Assembly (NCBI RefSeq): GCF_020966755.1
Contig: NZ_JAJKFT010000010.1
Location: 1,328,720 to 1,392,719, forward strand
Length of the DNA stretch: 64,000 nucleotides
Direction of reading: 5' to 3'
Source: Blastopirellula sediminis
Lineage (GTDB): Bacteria > Planctomycetota > Planctomycetia > Pirellulales > Pirellulaceae
Shown: piece by piece, positions 27,593 through 36,832 of the stretch
Numbering within the stretch: the first letter of the stretch is position 1
Layout of the letters: each line of letters begins with the position of its first letter
Notes under the pieces: model-generated
Told to the model about the DNA's origin: nothing
Database searches by the model: none
What the model saw: only the letters and a program-made list of their open reading frames with translations
Program-made: the position numbers and the translations under genes

Positions 27593-28075
27593 ATGACGAC
27601 TACTCCCTATTCCGTCGGCCGCGACGCTGCGCCTGTCCATTTTGAGCCGACGCCGCCACGCGCGGATCACGATATCGAATACTTGTTCGTCGCCGAAGTG
27701 GATCATCTGGTGGTCCAGACGAGCGGACCGTGGGGGAGCGTCGAACAGTTCCTGGCGATGGCGCATCGAATCTCGGCGGAAGCGGAAGCGGAGAAGCTTG
27801 ACCGCGTGCTGTGGTACTTTGATCTCACCAACTTCCATCCCAATCAGTTGGACGGCTACCGGATCGCTGAAGAGTGCGTATCGATCTTTCGCAAGTTCGT
27901 ATTGGCGATCGTACGTAGCGAAGCGGTCGACTCTGAAGCGAGTCTGCGGATCGATGAGCTTGGCGACATCGCCCATAACCGCGGTCATACCGGCCGCCAC
28001 TTTTCGGACCCTCACCAAGCCAGAAACTGGCTGCTGTCGGTCCCGCGTTATCTGACGCATCTCTGGGACCAGTAG
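27593..28075 (+). CDS. SpoIIAA-like small protein, tandem family member 3
   Basis: 160 residues if started at ATG 27593 (MTTTPYSVGRD); in-frame ATGs at 27575 and 27581 are also possible. A 30-residue N-terminal extension precedes LVVQTSGPWGSVEQ, RVLWYFDLTN, DIAHNRGHTGRHF and ARNWLLSVP. The last two members are closer to each other (SGPW, RVLW) than to member 1. Confidence 0.7.
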   Translation: MTTTPYSVGRDAAPVHFEPTPPRADHDIEYLFVAEVDHLVVQTSGPWGSVEQFLAMAHRISAEAEAEKLDRVLWYFDLTNFHPNQLDGYRIAEECVSIFRKFVLAIVRSEAVDSEASLRIDELGDIAHNRGHTGRHFSDPHQARNWLLSVPRYLTHLWDQ

Positions 28076-28241
28076 GTCCACGCTCGGGCGCAGCAAGCGG
28101 CTTTGTCGGAACCTGATCGCCGCGCGTGCGACGTTCCTTGATCATCGCCAGAGATCCTTGACGAAAGAGGCCAGCGGTGGCGACTCTAGTCGAGGAATTC
28201 CCTAGGGTGCGAACTAACTGCGGCAAGCTCGGCGGTCGGTC

Positions 28242-28550
28242 TTAGTAGCCGGAATCTTCCAACCGCACTTTGGCCAGGGCGATCTGGGCCGCCGTTGGGG
28301 TCTTCTCGGTTGGGAGGTGTCCGAGCAGATCGAACTCTTCCGGTCCGATGATCGTCAGATGGGCGCCCAGCATGACCCGGCGGTACTCGGCCGGCATCGC
28401 CATGATCTTTTCGGCGACCTCGGGGGGAAGATCAGCCAGCAGCTCGCTGACGTTTTCCTCGTCGACCAGCAAAAGCAGGCGATGGGCCGCTTCGGCGGCC
28501 GGAATCGAACCGCATTCAAAGAGGTCAATGATCTTCGTTTTCGGCTGCAT
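28242..28550 (-). CDS. Small helical protein of unknown function
   Basis: 102 residues with no signal or membrane helix; begins MQPKTKIIDLFECGSIPAAEAAHRLLLL and is mostly helical, with a PPEVAEKIMAMPAEYRRVML stretch. No family recognised. A perfect palindrome lies about 40 bases upstream of the start. Confidence 0.55.
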   Translation of the reverse strand: MQPKTKIIDLFECGSIPAAEAAHRLLLLVDEENVSELLADLPPEVAEKIMAMPAEYRRVMLGAHLTIIGPEEFDLLGHLPTEKTPTAAQIALAKVRLEDSGY

Positions 28551-28591
28551 GCGGGTCGCTTTTTGTAGGGTTGGCGGTACGGAAGGTACGG

Positions 28592-28607
28592 GCCAATTGT
28601 AATTGGC
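28592..28607. promoter_or_regulatory. Operator-like palindrome
   Basis: GCCAATT-GT-AATTGGC, a perfect 7-bp inverted repeat with a 2-base centre, 41 bases upstream of the start of the minus-strand gene ending at 28242. Size and position fit a repressor site; there is no other support. Confidence 0.25.
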
Positions 28608-28825
28608 TGCGGAGTTTAAAGCGATTCCTTCATGGTCGCCGGAGGCCCTCGGTTTTCAGGGCGGGAACAAATCGCCAGCGACCGGATCGGCGTCCTGGCG
28701 ACCCAAGTCGAACGGCGGGGGACCGTCAAAAGCGCGTAACCGATTAACAAAGCACTACGATCGGCGACCGTCCGGGGAAGCGGCGGCTGGCGCGATTCGG
28801 TCAATTTTAGGTAAGGAACCGCCAA

Positions 28826-29002
28826 ATGGTGGCGAATTCTATTGACGGCGGTCAATTCGCGCCGATACGATCAGACTGCAAGAATGACTTGCCGGCTGAC
28901 GAAAGTCCCGAAGACGCGAGCGACGATCAGGTTTCCGGTCCGAATATTCGACGGCGCACGACCGAATCTTCTTCTCCCCTTCTGACTGTAGAGCCGGCTT
29001 AG
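28826..29002 (+). CDS. Possible 58-residue acidic protein
   Basis: An open frame in the otherwise empty stretch 28551-29114. It starts at ATG 28826 after TAAGGAA and contains an acidic run (DLPADESPEDASDDQ) followed by RRRTT. No homologue known to me; it could be chance. The rest of the gap shows nothing recognisable. Confidence 0.22.
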   Translation: MVANSIDGGQFAPIRSDCKNDLPADESPEDASDDQVSGPNIRRRTTESSSPLLTVEPA

Positions 29003-29114
29003 CAGCCGCTCGCGAACCGCTCGCCTGGGTTGCCATCCTTTTTTTCGTGTTCCATCGATCCGTCTGAGATCGATAACCAGTTTCTTGTCAGAAGTTTTGA
29101 TTAGGTCTGCGCCT

Positions 29115-29546
29115 GTGGGTAAGAAGTTGTATGTAGGGAATCTCCCCTACCAGTATGGTTCCAGTGAGCTGGAGAACCTGTTTGGTCAATATGGTCAGGT
29201 CGCTTCGGCGAGCGTGATCAACGATCGCGAAACGGGCCGTTCGCGCGGTTTCGGTTTCGTGGAAATGGCGTCCGACGGCGATGCCGTTGCGGCGACCGAA
29301 GCTTTGAACGGTTTTGACGTCGACGGCCGTAAGCTGGTCGTGAACGAAGCCCGCGAACGTGAACGCACCGGCGGCGGTGGCGGCGGCGGTTACGGTGGCG
29401 GCGGCGGCGGTGGTCGCGGCGGCTACGGTGGCGGCGGCGGCGGTGGACGCGGCGGTTACGGCGGCGGCGGTGGCCGTGGCGGCGATCGTGGCGGACGCGG
29501 CGGCGATCGTGGCGATCGTGGCGACCGCGGTGGCGATCGCTGGTAA
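29115..29546 (+). CDS. Glycine-rich RRM RNA-binding protein
   Basis: A protein of 143 residues from GTG 29115 (MGKKLYVGNLPY), the standard start of this family; a TTG 10 codons upstream is less likely. One RNA recognition motif with RNP2 LYVGNL (about 4-9) and RNP1 RGFGFVEM (about 42-49). The C-terminal 55 residues are GGGGGYGGGG and RGGDRG repeats ending in GGDRW. Such short bacterial RRM proteins resemble cyanobacterial Rbp cold-responsive RNA chaperones. The monotonous GGC/GGT codons create long false frames on both strands. Confidence 0.93.
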   Translation: MGKKLYVGNLPYQYGSSELENLFGQYGQVASASVINDRETGRSRGFGFVEMASDGDAVAATEALNGFDVDGRKLVVNEARERERTGGGGGGGYGGGGGGGRGGYGGGGGGGRGGYGGGGGRGGDRGGRGGDRGDRGDRGGDRW

Positions 29547-29593
29547 GCGATCCTCGCATTCGGCGGCATTGGCCGAAAACAAATCAACATTCG

Positions 29594-29630
29594 ACAGCGG
29601 CTGCTATCCGGCAGCCGCTGTTTCTTTTTC
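29594..29630 (+). terminator. Rho-independent terminator after the RRM gene
   Basis: ACAGCGGCTGC/GCAGCCGCTGT, an 11-bp perfect stem with a 6-base loop, followed by TTCTTTTTCTT, 48 bases after the stop codon. Confidence 0.88.
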
Positions 29631-29649
29631 TTGGCGCTCTGGCGGCGCC

Positions 29650-30372
29650 TTAAAACTCGTCGTCCGGGATATCGTAGCGGCTGAAAAAGAGTCCCGGCTC
29701 GTACTCGACGCTCCAGCGGTGAACGTAGTGGTGCGGTACGCCGTAGAGCTGATATTCAAAGGCGCCGGGACGCTCACCCGGCTCCAGCAGTTCGACGAAA
29801 CCATCTTCGCCAGAGAGCATCATCGCGACCCGGTTCTTCGGCAGGAAAAAGCCCAGGTCACCAAGCGACGAGTCATCGATCCGATCTTTTGACCGACGGA
29901 GAAGAAACGCTTCCGGCGCATCTTCGTCATGCTGATACTCGAAGTTGCATCCTTCAATCTCTAGCGTCAGCTTCTCAAGCCGAGGCAGGGTGCGAGCCGC
30001 TTCCAGCACCGCCCGAAAATGCTTTCGCTCTGCGCCGACTCGGCAAGGAGCGGTCCGCTCGTTCAGCCAAGGAAGTGATAACGTTACGCCGATCGATGCG
30101 AACGTCGCCGCCGCCGCAATCGGCCAGTTAACCGTTAACCAGAGCCAGACGAGCGCTCCGGCATGCAACAGGATCAGCATGGCTAACCTTGCCAAGCGGA
30201 GACCATAGCAGTCCCACTGTAACGTGCCGCGGATGTAATCCTGATCTTGCCATGTGCTGGGACGCAGCAAGTGAAAGGCGTACCGCAAAAATTCGCCAGC
30301 GGCTGAATCGACGCCAAACCAAAACGCCGCATAGAGAAGCGTCGCGACATACAAAACCCAGGCCATAACCAT
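29650..30372 (-). CDS. Membrane protein of unknown function
   Basis: A protein of 240 residues from ATG 30372 (MVMAWVLYV); the open frame continues upstream but lacks hydrophobic order. Helices near 3-20 (VLYVATLLYAAFWFG) and about 60-100 (LARLAMLILLHAGALVWLWLTV, then PIAAAATFASIGVTLSL). The C-terminal half is soluble and acidic, with GCNFEYQHDEDAPEAFLLRR and a GLFFSRYDIPDDEF end. No motif recognised. Confidence 0.6.
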   Translation of the reverse strand: MVMAWVLYVATLLYAAFWFGVDSAAGEFLRYAFHLLRPSTWQDQDYIRGTLQWDCYGLRLARLAMLILLHAGALVWLWLTVNWPIAAAATFASIGVTLSLPWLNERTAPCRVGAERKHFRAVLEAARTLPRLEKLTLEIEGCNFEYQHDEDAPEAFLLRRSKDRIDDSSLGDLGFFLPKNRVAMMLSGEDGFVELLEPGERPGAFEYQLYGVPHHYVHRWSVEYEPGLFFSRYDIPDDEF

Positions 30373-30503
30373 CTTGCTGCCTCCGGCGGAGATATTCGCT
30401 ATCCTACAAGGGCGGATCCGAGCGAAGCAACAATTCGGGCGATCTTCTTCCCTGGGCGGCGCCGCAAAAACTACACCCCACATGCACGATTAAATTCACC
30501 GCA

Positions 30504-30830
30504 ATGAAATACTTCTATTTCGACGAAGGCAAAGAAAAAGGGATCGACGGCAATACGCCGAAAGAGGCGACGCAGGCCGAGGTGCTTGCCGCGTGGGATG
30601 CGATGTCGGGCCAGGCGCTTTCCTTTCTGGGGATCGTCAACGACGGCGGCGTGACCCTGCAGTTTATGTGGGAAGAGGACGGCTCGATGGTGATCGACGT
30701 TCCCGTGCCGGAGCGCGGCGGATCATGGACCAAGACGACCGACGTCGCTGAGTGCAAAGAGGTGATCGCCGCTTTCTATGACGGCGTCGATCCGACGAAG
30801 ATCGCAGGCCTCGTCTTCGAAGAATGGTAG
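30504..30830 (+). CDS. Small acidic protein of unknown function
   Basis: A protein of 108 residues: MKYFYFDEGKEKG, then GGVTLQFMWEEDGSM and VAECKEVIAAFYDGVDP. Single-domain, cytosolic. The size and layout recall bacterial immunity-type or SMI1-like small proteins, but no toxin gene is adjacent, so no role is proposed. Confidence 0.55.
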   Translation: MKYFYFDEGKEKGIDGNTPKEATQAEVLAAWDAMSGQALSFLGIVNDGGVTLQFMWEEDGSMVIDVPVPERGGSWTKTTDVAECKEVIAAFYDGVDPTKIAGLVFEEW

Positions 30831-30863
30831 TCAGCAGGTTAGGCCGTGGCCCGACACGCCGCT

Positions 30864-31841
30864 CTAAGCGGTCTGGGCCGGTCGCCCGCTTGGGTAAAGC
30901 GTGGCGATTCCTTTCCGCACGTAGGTCTCCATCACGTAGAGCGCCACCGCTCCGACCGCAGCTCCGGTCGTACCCAGCAGAAAGACCAACCCGATCCGAT
31001 TCGGAAACAGCTTGTCGGCCGCCAGGTAAAATGGGACGTGGACCAGGTAGAAGTGGTACGACAGTTCCGAGAGCTTGGCGATGATCGCTTCGGCATGTTC
31101 ATGCAGCGAGAACGGAATCGCCGTCGTCAGGATCGTCAGCCCGGCAATCGTCACGCAGGCGAAGCCCGGGTTTACGGCCAAGGTCAAAACCGCCGCCAGC
31201 AAGGCGATCGCGAGCGTCAGTTTCGGCGAAGGACGTTTCCCCAATTGGCCCAGCGATAGCCCGGTCAAAAAGGCGAGCGTATTAGAAGCGAAGCCCAAGT
31301 CCCACCAGAGCCAGGCGATCGAACCGACGATCATCACCGGCAAGACGCGACGATCAAACTTCACGACTGCGGCCAAGAGGTAGCAGAAGAGAAGCAGCGA
31401 CACGAACCAGAAATAGATCCCGACGATGTCGCCGCGATGCGTCCAGCCGACGACGCCGGCAAACTCGGCGATCACCAGCGATAGCGGCGCCGGTTTGTAT
31501 TGCACGATGTAGTTGGCCGACAAGACGCCAGCCACGGCGATCCAGTAGGGGACGTAGATCCGCGACAACCGTTTCGAGAGCCAGTTGATCGGATTGCCGT
31601 AGCGGCCTCCGGCGGCGAGCAGCCCGCTGATGGCGAAGAACATCGCCACGCCGATCTGCCCCGGATCGAGACCAAGCAGCACCCGCGGCGGCTCCAGGTC
31701 GCAGATGGTGATCAAATGCTGCAGCGCCACCATCCCCATCGCCAACAGTCGCGCAGCGTCAAGCCAAACCAGACGCTCCAGCGGCTTGGCCGGCGGGCGT
31801 TGTTCGACAGCGGGGGCGGTTTTAGGAGCAGGGGCTCGCAT
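30864..31841 (-). CDS. Acyltransferase family 3 membrane protein
   Basis: A protein of 325 residues, about ten membrane helices, in the OafA/YrhL-type family that O-acylates surface sugars. Motifs: WLDAARLLAMGMVALQHL near 28 (the family His in helix 1), GVAMFFAISGLLAAGG, and SYHFYLVHVPFY late in the protein. A Pro/Ala-rich N-terminus precedes helix 1. Donor and acceptor are unknown. The neighbouring SGNH esterase could remove such groups, a plausible opposing pair. Confidence 0.88.
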   Translation of the reverse strand: MRAPAPKTAPAVEQRPPAKPLERLVWLDAARLLAMGMVALQHLITICDLEPPRVLLGLDPGQIGVAMFFAISGLLAAGGRYGNPINWLSKRLSRIYVPYWIAVAGVLSANYIVQYKPAPLSLVIAEFAGVVGWTHRGDIVGIYFWFVSLLLFCYLLAAVVKFDRRVLPVMIVGSIAWLWWDLGFASNTLAFLTGLSLGQLGKRPSPKLTLAIALLAAVLTLAVNPGFACVTIAGLTILTTAIPFSLHEHAEAIIAKLSELSYHFYLVHVPFYLAADKLFPNRIGLVFLLGTTGAAVGAVALYVMETYVRKGIATLYPSGRPAQTA

Positions 31842-31958
31842 TCGACCGATTCAAAAAGCGGTAACGGGAAAGCGCAACGTCTGCTGAAAGCATAGGTTCC
31901 AAAACGGTGCGCTCCCGCCGCTTGTCGAATCGGCTGTAGCGATTGTAGCGAGAGCCGG

Positions 31959-33011
31959 CTATTGCTCCTGTTGCATCTTGAGCATCTCCGCCGCCAGCGC
32001 CTTGCCGATCCGGCCATACCAGATCGGACTTCCATAGTAGTGGTAAGCCCGGTCCGAGCCGACCTTCTTCCACTCTTCGACGTGGTCCTGCCAACCGTCG
32101 ATCAGTTCTTCCGCCTTTTTGTCGACCAGGACGTCGGTCCGAATCGTTTTGACGTTCCCGGCGAACTCCGGCACGTCGTTCATCGACAGCTGTGCGTCTT
32201 GAACTTGCTTCATCCGCTCGCTCGGTTCGGCCGAGCCATTTTGTCCCAGGGCGCCAATCACGACCGGCAGGTTCGGCTTGTTCCACGCTTTACGAACGTC
32301 TTGAATCAACAGCTTCATGTTCTGCGCGTACTCGCCAGGCGCGTCGTCGCCGAACATGTCGTTGAAGCCTTGGAACCACACGAAGCCGGCGATCTCCGGC
32401 GTCTTTCCTTTGAGCGCGGGGAAGAGCGTATCGGCGTTCTTCAGCGTCGAATCGACTTCCTGCATCATGTTACGGTACGAGACGCCGTACTCCGCTTTGA
32501 TTTCCTCCATGGTCGGCAGTGGATCGTTGCGGTTCCGTTTTTCGTTGTTGTTGCGGACGCGCTGTTGGGCTTGCGCCAGTTCTTTTTCGAGCGCTTCGTC
32601 GCTGGGCAGGCCGGCGCTCGGCGGACGGAACTTTTGATAGAGGGAGTGCCCACCCCAGGCAGTTTTGATCAACAGGACCGGTTGCTGGTAGTGCTCGCCG
32701 ACCGCGTAACCGAACTCGAGCTCGAGCCCTGTCTTATTGGGCGAACCATATCCGATCGTCAGCGGACCTTGGCGATTCAGGAACTTGATAGAGACGTCGT
32801 CGCGCTCAATCCACTTGCCGTCCTGGCGCCAATGGGCGAAGAGCTCGGCGGTCGGCGGATCGCTCGCTTGATGTTCCAAGAGGGCGTTGTCCGCTTTCCC
32901 TTCCATGTTCGATTGCCCCGCCAGGATGAAGACGGGATAGGTGTCGGCGGCAGTCGTTTGCAGCCAGCAGCAGGCCAGTGCGCTAGCGAGGAGAATTCGA
33001 AGTGAAGCCAT
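31959..33011 (-). CDS. SGNH/sialate O-acetylesterase-family esterase
   Basis: A protein of 350 residues. Sec signal ends near TTAA (about 22). Nucleophile block VFILAGQSNMEGKA (Ser about 34), then KTAWGGHSL, FVWFQGFNDMF (block III-like) and a C-terminal YHYYGSPIWYG carrying the likely catalytic His. This is the SASA/DUF303 family that deacetylates sialic acids or plant polysaccharides. Long helical inserts (ALEKELAQAQQRVRNN) are unusual. A related enzyme lies at 37344. Confidence 0.88.
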   Translation of the reverse strand: MASLRILLASALACCWLQTTAADTYPVFILAGQSNMEGKADNALLEHQASDPPTAELFAHWRQDGKWIERDDVSIKFLNRQGPLTIGYGSPNKTGLELEFGYAVGEHYQQPVLLIKTAWGGHSLYQKFRPPSAGLPSDEALEKELAQAQQRVRNNNEKRNRNDPLPTMEEIKAEYGVSYRNMMQEVDSTLKNADTLFPALKGKTPEIAGFVWFQGFNDMFGDDAPGEYAQNMKLLIQDVRKAWNKPNLPVVIGALGQNGSAEPSERMKQVQDAQLSMNDVPEFAGNVKTIRTDVLVDKKAEELIDGWQDHVEEWKKVGSDRAYHYYGSPIWYGRIGKALAAEMLKMQQEQ

Positions 33012-33064
33012 GATGGGAGCGATCCTAAAAGGGTTGGGTCGATAGAAGAGAGAGGGGCCGTGCG

Positions 33065-33592
33065 TTACGCGTCGTCCAGGTGCATCTTTTTGGAGAGGGT
33101 CGAATACAATTCGGTGATTTCAAACCAGAGCTCTTCCTCGTCGCTGCATTTCATCTTATCGAAGTAGCGGCCTTCCTTTTCCACCAACGCCTGACCGGCG
33201 AACTGTTTCCCCAAATACATCAGGACGTCATATTCGTCCGACGTCCGGAGCACTTGGTAAGGGGCGGCTTGCGTCCCTTCGCCGGTCGCGAGGATCCCCT
33301 TGCAGCAGGCGATCGCGATGAACCGCTCAAACTCGGCGTCATCCTTTTTTCCTTGCTGGTCGTAGTTGAAGGCGATCAGCATGTGAGCGCTGGGAGAAAG
33401 GAGGAGATTGGGCATCGATTGCCCGATCGTTTCCACCGCTTCGATCAGTTTCCCTTCGTTCGTCAATTCTTCGGCCTGGTTCAGTTCGTCCGAGTAAGGA
33501 TCGTACGTTTCGGAATTCATTACCACGCTGCGCAGCGGTAGATAAGTCTCAGCCGACGGATCTTTCAAGAGATCCATAAACATCTCTCGCAT
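33065..33592 (-). CDS. Soluble protein of unknown function, possibly DUF4919-like
   Basis: A protein of 175 residues from ATG 33592 (MREMFMDLLKD); the frame is open far upstream but only as shadow of the divergent gene. Features: AETYLPLRSVVMNSETYDPY, LLLSPSAHMLIAFNYDQQGK and APYQVLRTSDEYDVLMYLGKQ. The block GTQAAPYQVxxxSDEYDVL resembles DUF4919; this is tentative. No signal peptide. Confidence 0.6.
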   Translation of the reverse strand: MREMFMDLLKDPSAETYLPLRSVVMNSETYDPYSDELNQAEELTNEGKLIEAVETIGQSMPNLLLSPSAHMLIAFNYDQQGKKDDAEFERFIAIACCKGILATGEGTQAAPYQVLRTSDEYDVLMYLGKQFAGQALVEKEGRYFDKMKCSDEEELWFEITELYSTLSKKMHLDDA

Positions 33593-33766
33593 GGCAAGGC
33601 TCCAGGAACGTGGGATTCGGTCCGCGAAGGGGGTTACTCTTGAGAATACCCGTTGCGGCAGCCGCAAACAAACAAATGGCGACATTCCTTGCTCGCTCGG
33701 CGGCCCGATCGCGATTAAACTGGAATCCCCCTCCCGTTGTCCGCCTGCGCCCATCGGAACGCCCCC

Positions 33767-35260
33767 ATGAAACGTCTTTTCCTGCTTGTCGCGCTGCTGG
33801 CGCTGGTCAGCCAAGCGTCGGCGGCCGAACTTCCCAACATCGTCATTTTGTACGCCGACGATATGGGGTACGGCGACCTCGGCGCCGATAATCCAAAGTC
33901 GAAGATCCCTACCCCCAATCTCGATCGCCTGGCGAGCGAAGGGATGTGTTTCACCGACGCTCACAGCTCGTCCGGCATCTGCACCCCCAGCCGTTATGCG
34001 CTGCTGACCGGTCGCTTTCACTGGCGCAAGTTTCACGGCATCGTCAACGCGTTCGACGGGCCGGTCCTCGATGACGAGCTGACCATTCCCGAGCTGCTGA
34101 AAGAGAAGGGGTATCGCACCGCTTGTATCGGCAAGTGGCATCTCGGTTGGAACTGGGACGACATTCGCAAGCCGGAGGTGAAGCCTGAAAAGGATCAACG
34201 AGGGCGCACCTTCTATCCGCCGGCGGCCTTCGATTGGTCGAAGTCGATCAGCGGTGGACCTCTCTCCCATGGGTTCGACTATTACTTTGGCGACGACGTC
34301 CCGAACTTTCCTCCGTACTCCTGGTTTGAAAACGATCGGGTCATTACCGAACCGACGGAGCCGCTGCAGATCACGCCGGAAACCGCCGAAGGAAGTTGGG
34401 AAGCGCGACCCGGCCCGATGACCAAGGGTTGGGATTTTTACGCGGTCGTTCCGCGCCTGACCGAGCGAACGGTCGATTGGATCGGCGAGCAAAAGGGGAA
34501 GGAGGGGCCGTTCTTCCTTTATGTGCCGTTCAACTCACCGCACGCGCCGATCGTGCCGACCGAAGAGTTTCGAGGCAAATCGCAAGCAGGCGGGTTCGGC
34601 GACTATGTAGTGCAAACTGACGACAACGCCGGCCGCATCTTGAAGGCGCTCGACGACAACGGTTTCGGCGAAAACACGCTCGTGATCTTCAGCGCCGACA
34701 ACGGCGCCGAACATTACGCCTACGAGCGCGTGCGGAAGTTCGACCACTGGAGCTCGGCGCCGTTTCGCGGCGTGAAACGCGATCTCTACGAAGGGGGACA
34801 TCATGTCCCGATGATCGTGAAATGGCCAGGCCATGTCCCGGCCGGCACGGTCAACGACACGCTGATCAGCCAGGTCGACGTGATGGGAAGCGTCGCCTCG
34901 ATTGTCGGTTTGTCGCTGCCGGCCAACGCCGCCGCAGATAGCTACGACATGTCGAAGGTCTGGACCGAAAACGGGAAAGGCCCACGGCAGAGCATCGTTC
35001 ACAACACGATGGCCGGCAAGTTTGCGATTCGGGATGGAGACTGGTTGTTGGTCGCCGCCAAGACCGGTGCCCATAGCAAAGTCCCAGCCTGGTTCGACAA
35101 AGAGAGGGGCTATCTCGAAGATGATGCGGACGGCGAACTATATAACCTCAAACTTGACGTCGCGCAAAAGCACAATCTTTACGCCGATCATCCCGAGAAG
35201 GTGAAAGAGCTGACCGCGCTGATGAAGCGAACCCAAGCGAAAGGGCAAGTGCGGCAATAG
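33767..35260 (+). CDS. Secreted arylsulfatase (formylglycine type)
   Basis: A protein of 497 residues from ATG 33767 with a signal peptide ([16 protein letters not shown]). [11 protein letters not shown] supplies the metal-binding Asp pair; [16 protein letters not shown] (about 72-87) is the sulfatase signature with the Cys converted to formylglycine. GKWHLGW and FSADNGAEH complete the active site. Such enzymes let marine planctomycetes desulfate algal glycans. Matured by an FGE/anSME enzyme encoded elsewhere. It sits beside SGNH esterases and a hydrolase, suggesting a glycan-processing neighbourhood. Confidence 0.95.
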   Translation: MKRLFLLVALLALVSQASAAELPNIVILYADDMGYGDLGADNPKSKIPTPNLDRLASEGMCFTDAHSSSGICTPSRYALLTGRFHWRKFHGIVNAFDGPVLDDELTIPELLKEKGYRTACIGKWHLGWNWDDIRKPEVKPEKDQRGRTFYPPAAFDWSKSISGGPLSHGFDYYFGDDVPNFPPYSWFENDRVITEPTEPLQITPETAEGSWEARPGPMTKGWDFYAVVPRLTERTVDWIGEQKGKEGPFFLYVPFNSPHAPIVPTEEFRGKSQAGGFGDYVVQTDDNAGRILKALDDNGFGENTLVIFSADNGAEHYAYERVRKFDHWSSAPFRGVKRDLYEGGHHVPMIVKWPGHVPAGTVNDTLISQVDVMGSVASIVGLSLPANAAADSYDMSKVWTENGKGPRQSIVHNTMAGKFAIRDGDWLLVAAKTGAHSKVPAWFDKERGYLEDDADGELYNLKLDVAQKHNLYADHPEKVKELTALMKRTQAKGQVRQ

Positions 35261-35317
35261 CGAGATCATGTTTGCCGCAGCTTCCTTGTTCTCCGTGTGC
35301 CCTCATTAACCCCCACC

Positions 35318-36487
35318 ATGAAAATGCCCCAAAGAATTCTCTCCCTCTCCATTGCGCTGACGCTTGTCGTCTGTTCGCAAGCAGCGTTGCTCGCTCAGTC
35401 GGCCGACGCCACCAAATCAATTGATGCTGCGGTCCAGCCGTATGTTGATCGTCAGGAATTAGCCGGCGCCGTAATGTTGGTCGCTGACCAGGAAAAGACG
35501 CTCAGCCTCTCGGCGGTCGGTTTCGCCGACATCGCTTCGCAAACGCCGATGAAGGACGATTCGATCTTTTGGATCGCCTCGCAGTCGAAGCCGATCACCG
35601 CCGCCGCACTGATGATGTTGGTCGACGAAGGGAAAGTGAAGGTCGACGATCCGGTCGAAAAATACCTGCCGGAGTTTCAAGGTCAGATGGTCGTCGCCGA
35701 AAAGGATGGCGAGCATGTCCTGCTCAAGAAGCCGGTTCATCCGATCACTGTCAAAAACATTCTGTCCCACACCAGCGGGCTGCCGTTCGCTTCGCGAATC
35801 GAACAGCCGACGCTCGATCGCTTGCCGCTGGCCGATCGGGTTCGCAGTTATGCGATGACGCCGCTCGAGTTTGAGCCTGACTCGAAGTACCAATACAGCA
35901 ACGCCGGCATCAACACGGCAGGGCGGATTATCGAAGTCGTCACCGGCAAGAGTTTCGAAGCGTTTCTCGACGAGCGACTCTTCCAGCCGCTCGGGATGAC
36001 CGACGCGACCTTCTGGCCGAGCGAAGAGCAAGTCGCCAGAATCGCGAAAAGCTACAAGCCAGGACCCGGCGGCAGCGGTCTCGAAGAAACGACGATCAGC
36101 CAATTGCACTACCCCTTGAGCGACAAAGCGGAGCGATATCCGATGCCGGCCGGCGGACTGTTCGCGAAAGCATCCGACATCGCGCGGTTCTATCAGATGT
36201 TGGCCAATGAGGGGGAATTAGACGGCAAGCGGTATCTCTCCAAAGAGGCGGTCGCCATGATGACCAGTCGCCAGACTCCGGAGGAATTGCCGACCGGCTA
36301 TGGTTTTGGCCTCTCGGTCGGCGGCGATCAGTTTGGGCATGGGGGCGCTTATTCGACCAATTCGTATTACAACAAGAAGCAGGGCTTGGTCTTCGTCTGG
36401 CTCGTCCAGCATGCCGGTTTTCCCGGCAAAGGGGGAGACGCCCAAGGGGCGTTCCGCAACGAAGCGAGCAAGCAGTTTTCGAAATAG
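35318..36487 (+). CDS. Secreted beta-lactamase-family serine hydrolase
   Basis: A protein of 389 residues from ATG 35318 with Sec signal (ILSLSIALTLVVCSQAALLAQ). Active-site motifs SQSK (SxxK, about 89-92), YSNAG (YxN, about 186-188) and HGGAYSTN in the place of KTG. This is the class C beta-lactamase/DD-peptidase/esterase (EstB-like) superfamily; true antibiotic resistance is not implied. Substrate may be a peptidoglycan peptide or ester. It follows the sulfatase by 57 bases. Confidence 0.88.
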   Translation: MKMPQRILSLSIALTLVVCSQAALLAQSADATKSIDAAVQPYVDRQELAGAVMLVADQEKTLSLSAVGFADIASQTPMKDDSIFWIASQSKPITAAALMMLVDEGKVKVDDPVEKYLPEFQGQMVVAEKDGEHVLLKKPVHPITVKNILSHTSGLPFASRIEQPTLDRLPLADRVRSYAMTPLEFEPDSKYQYSNAGINTAGRIIEVVTGKSFEAFLDERLFQPLGMTDATFWPSEEQVARIAKSYKPGPGGSGLEETTISQLHYPLSDKAERYPMPAGGLFAKASDIARFYQMLANEGELDGKRYLSKEAVAMMTSRQTPEELPTGYGFGLSVGGDQFGHGGAYSTNSYYNKKQGLVFVWLVQHAGFPGKGGDAQGAFRNEASKQFSK

Positions 36488-36517
36488 TAGCCCGCAGCGC
36501 AAGCGCGGGGGAAAACG
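36488..36517 (+). repeat. Divergent REP-like sequence
   Basis: Starts TAGCCCGCAGCGCAAGCGCGGG, close to the TAGCCCGAGGCGCAAGCCGAGG of the RAYT-flanking REP, with the stem retained but changed. It overlaps the stop of the hydrolase. Confidence 0.5.
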
Positions 36518-36556
36518 CTCGCAAATTGAGCGTAACGATCGAAGGAAGAATAGAGC

Positions 36557-36832
36557 GTGACGACTGATAGATCGAGCGGCGAAATCCTCAACCTCCGTAA
36601 CTACGTCTGCATCGGCCTCTTGGCCTACGGCGCCTACCGCGCCTTCGAAGGCTTTCAAGCGACCGACGGGCCAATGCGGCAGCAAGCGTTCGGAGTGGCG
36701 GGGATCATGGTGGTGACCAGCGCCATCCTGTTTGCCGTTTGGACGCGGCGTGGCTCCCGCAAGCAGGAATCTGCACCCGAGGAACCGACTGCTGACGCCG
36801 CGGACAAAACGAGCGAAGGCGAAGAGAAGTGA
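36557..36832 (+). CDS. Small membrane protein
   Basis: 91 residues, GTG start. Two helices, YVCIGLLAYGAYRAFEGF (about 16-33) and FGVAGIMVVTSAILFAVW (about 45-62), then an acidic tail (APEEPTADAADKTSEGEE). Its stop shares bases with the start of the macro-domain gene (TGATG), so the two are translationally coupled. Confidence 0.6.
   Translation: MTTDRSSGEILNLRNYVCIGLLAYGAYRAFEGFQATDGPMRQQAFGVAGIMVVTSAILFAVWTRRGSRKQESAPEEPTADAADKTSEGEEK

Noticed and set aside
29359-29545. Tandem GGC-rich repeat, first considered a minisatellite or CRISPR-like array
   Set aside because: It is in frame with the RRM gene and encodes its glycine-rich tail; there are no spacers.
33593-34492. Upstream 300 codons of the minus-strand frame that ends at 33065
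   Set aside because: Antisense to the sulfatase gene; the real gene begins at ATG 33592.
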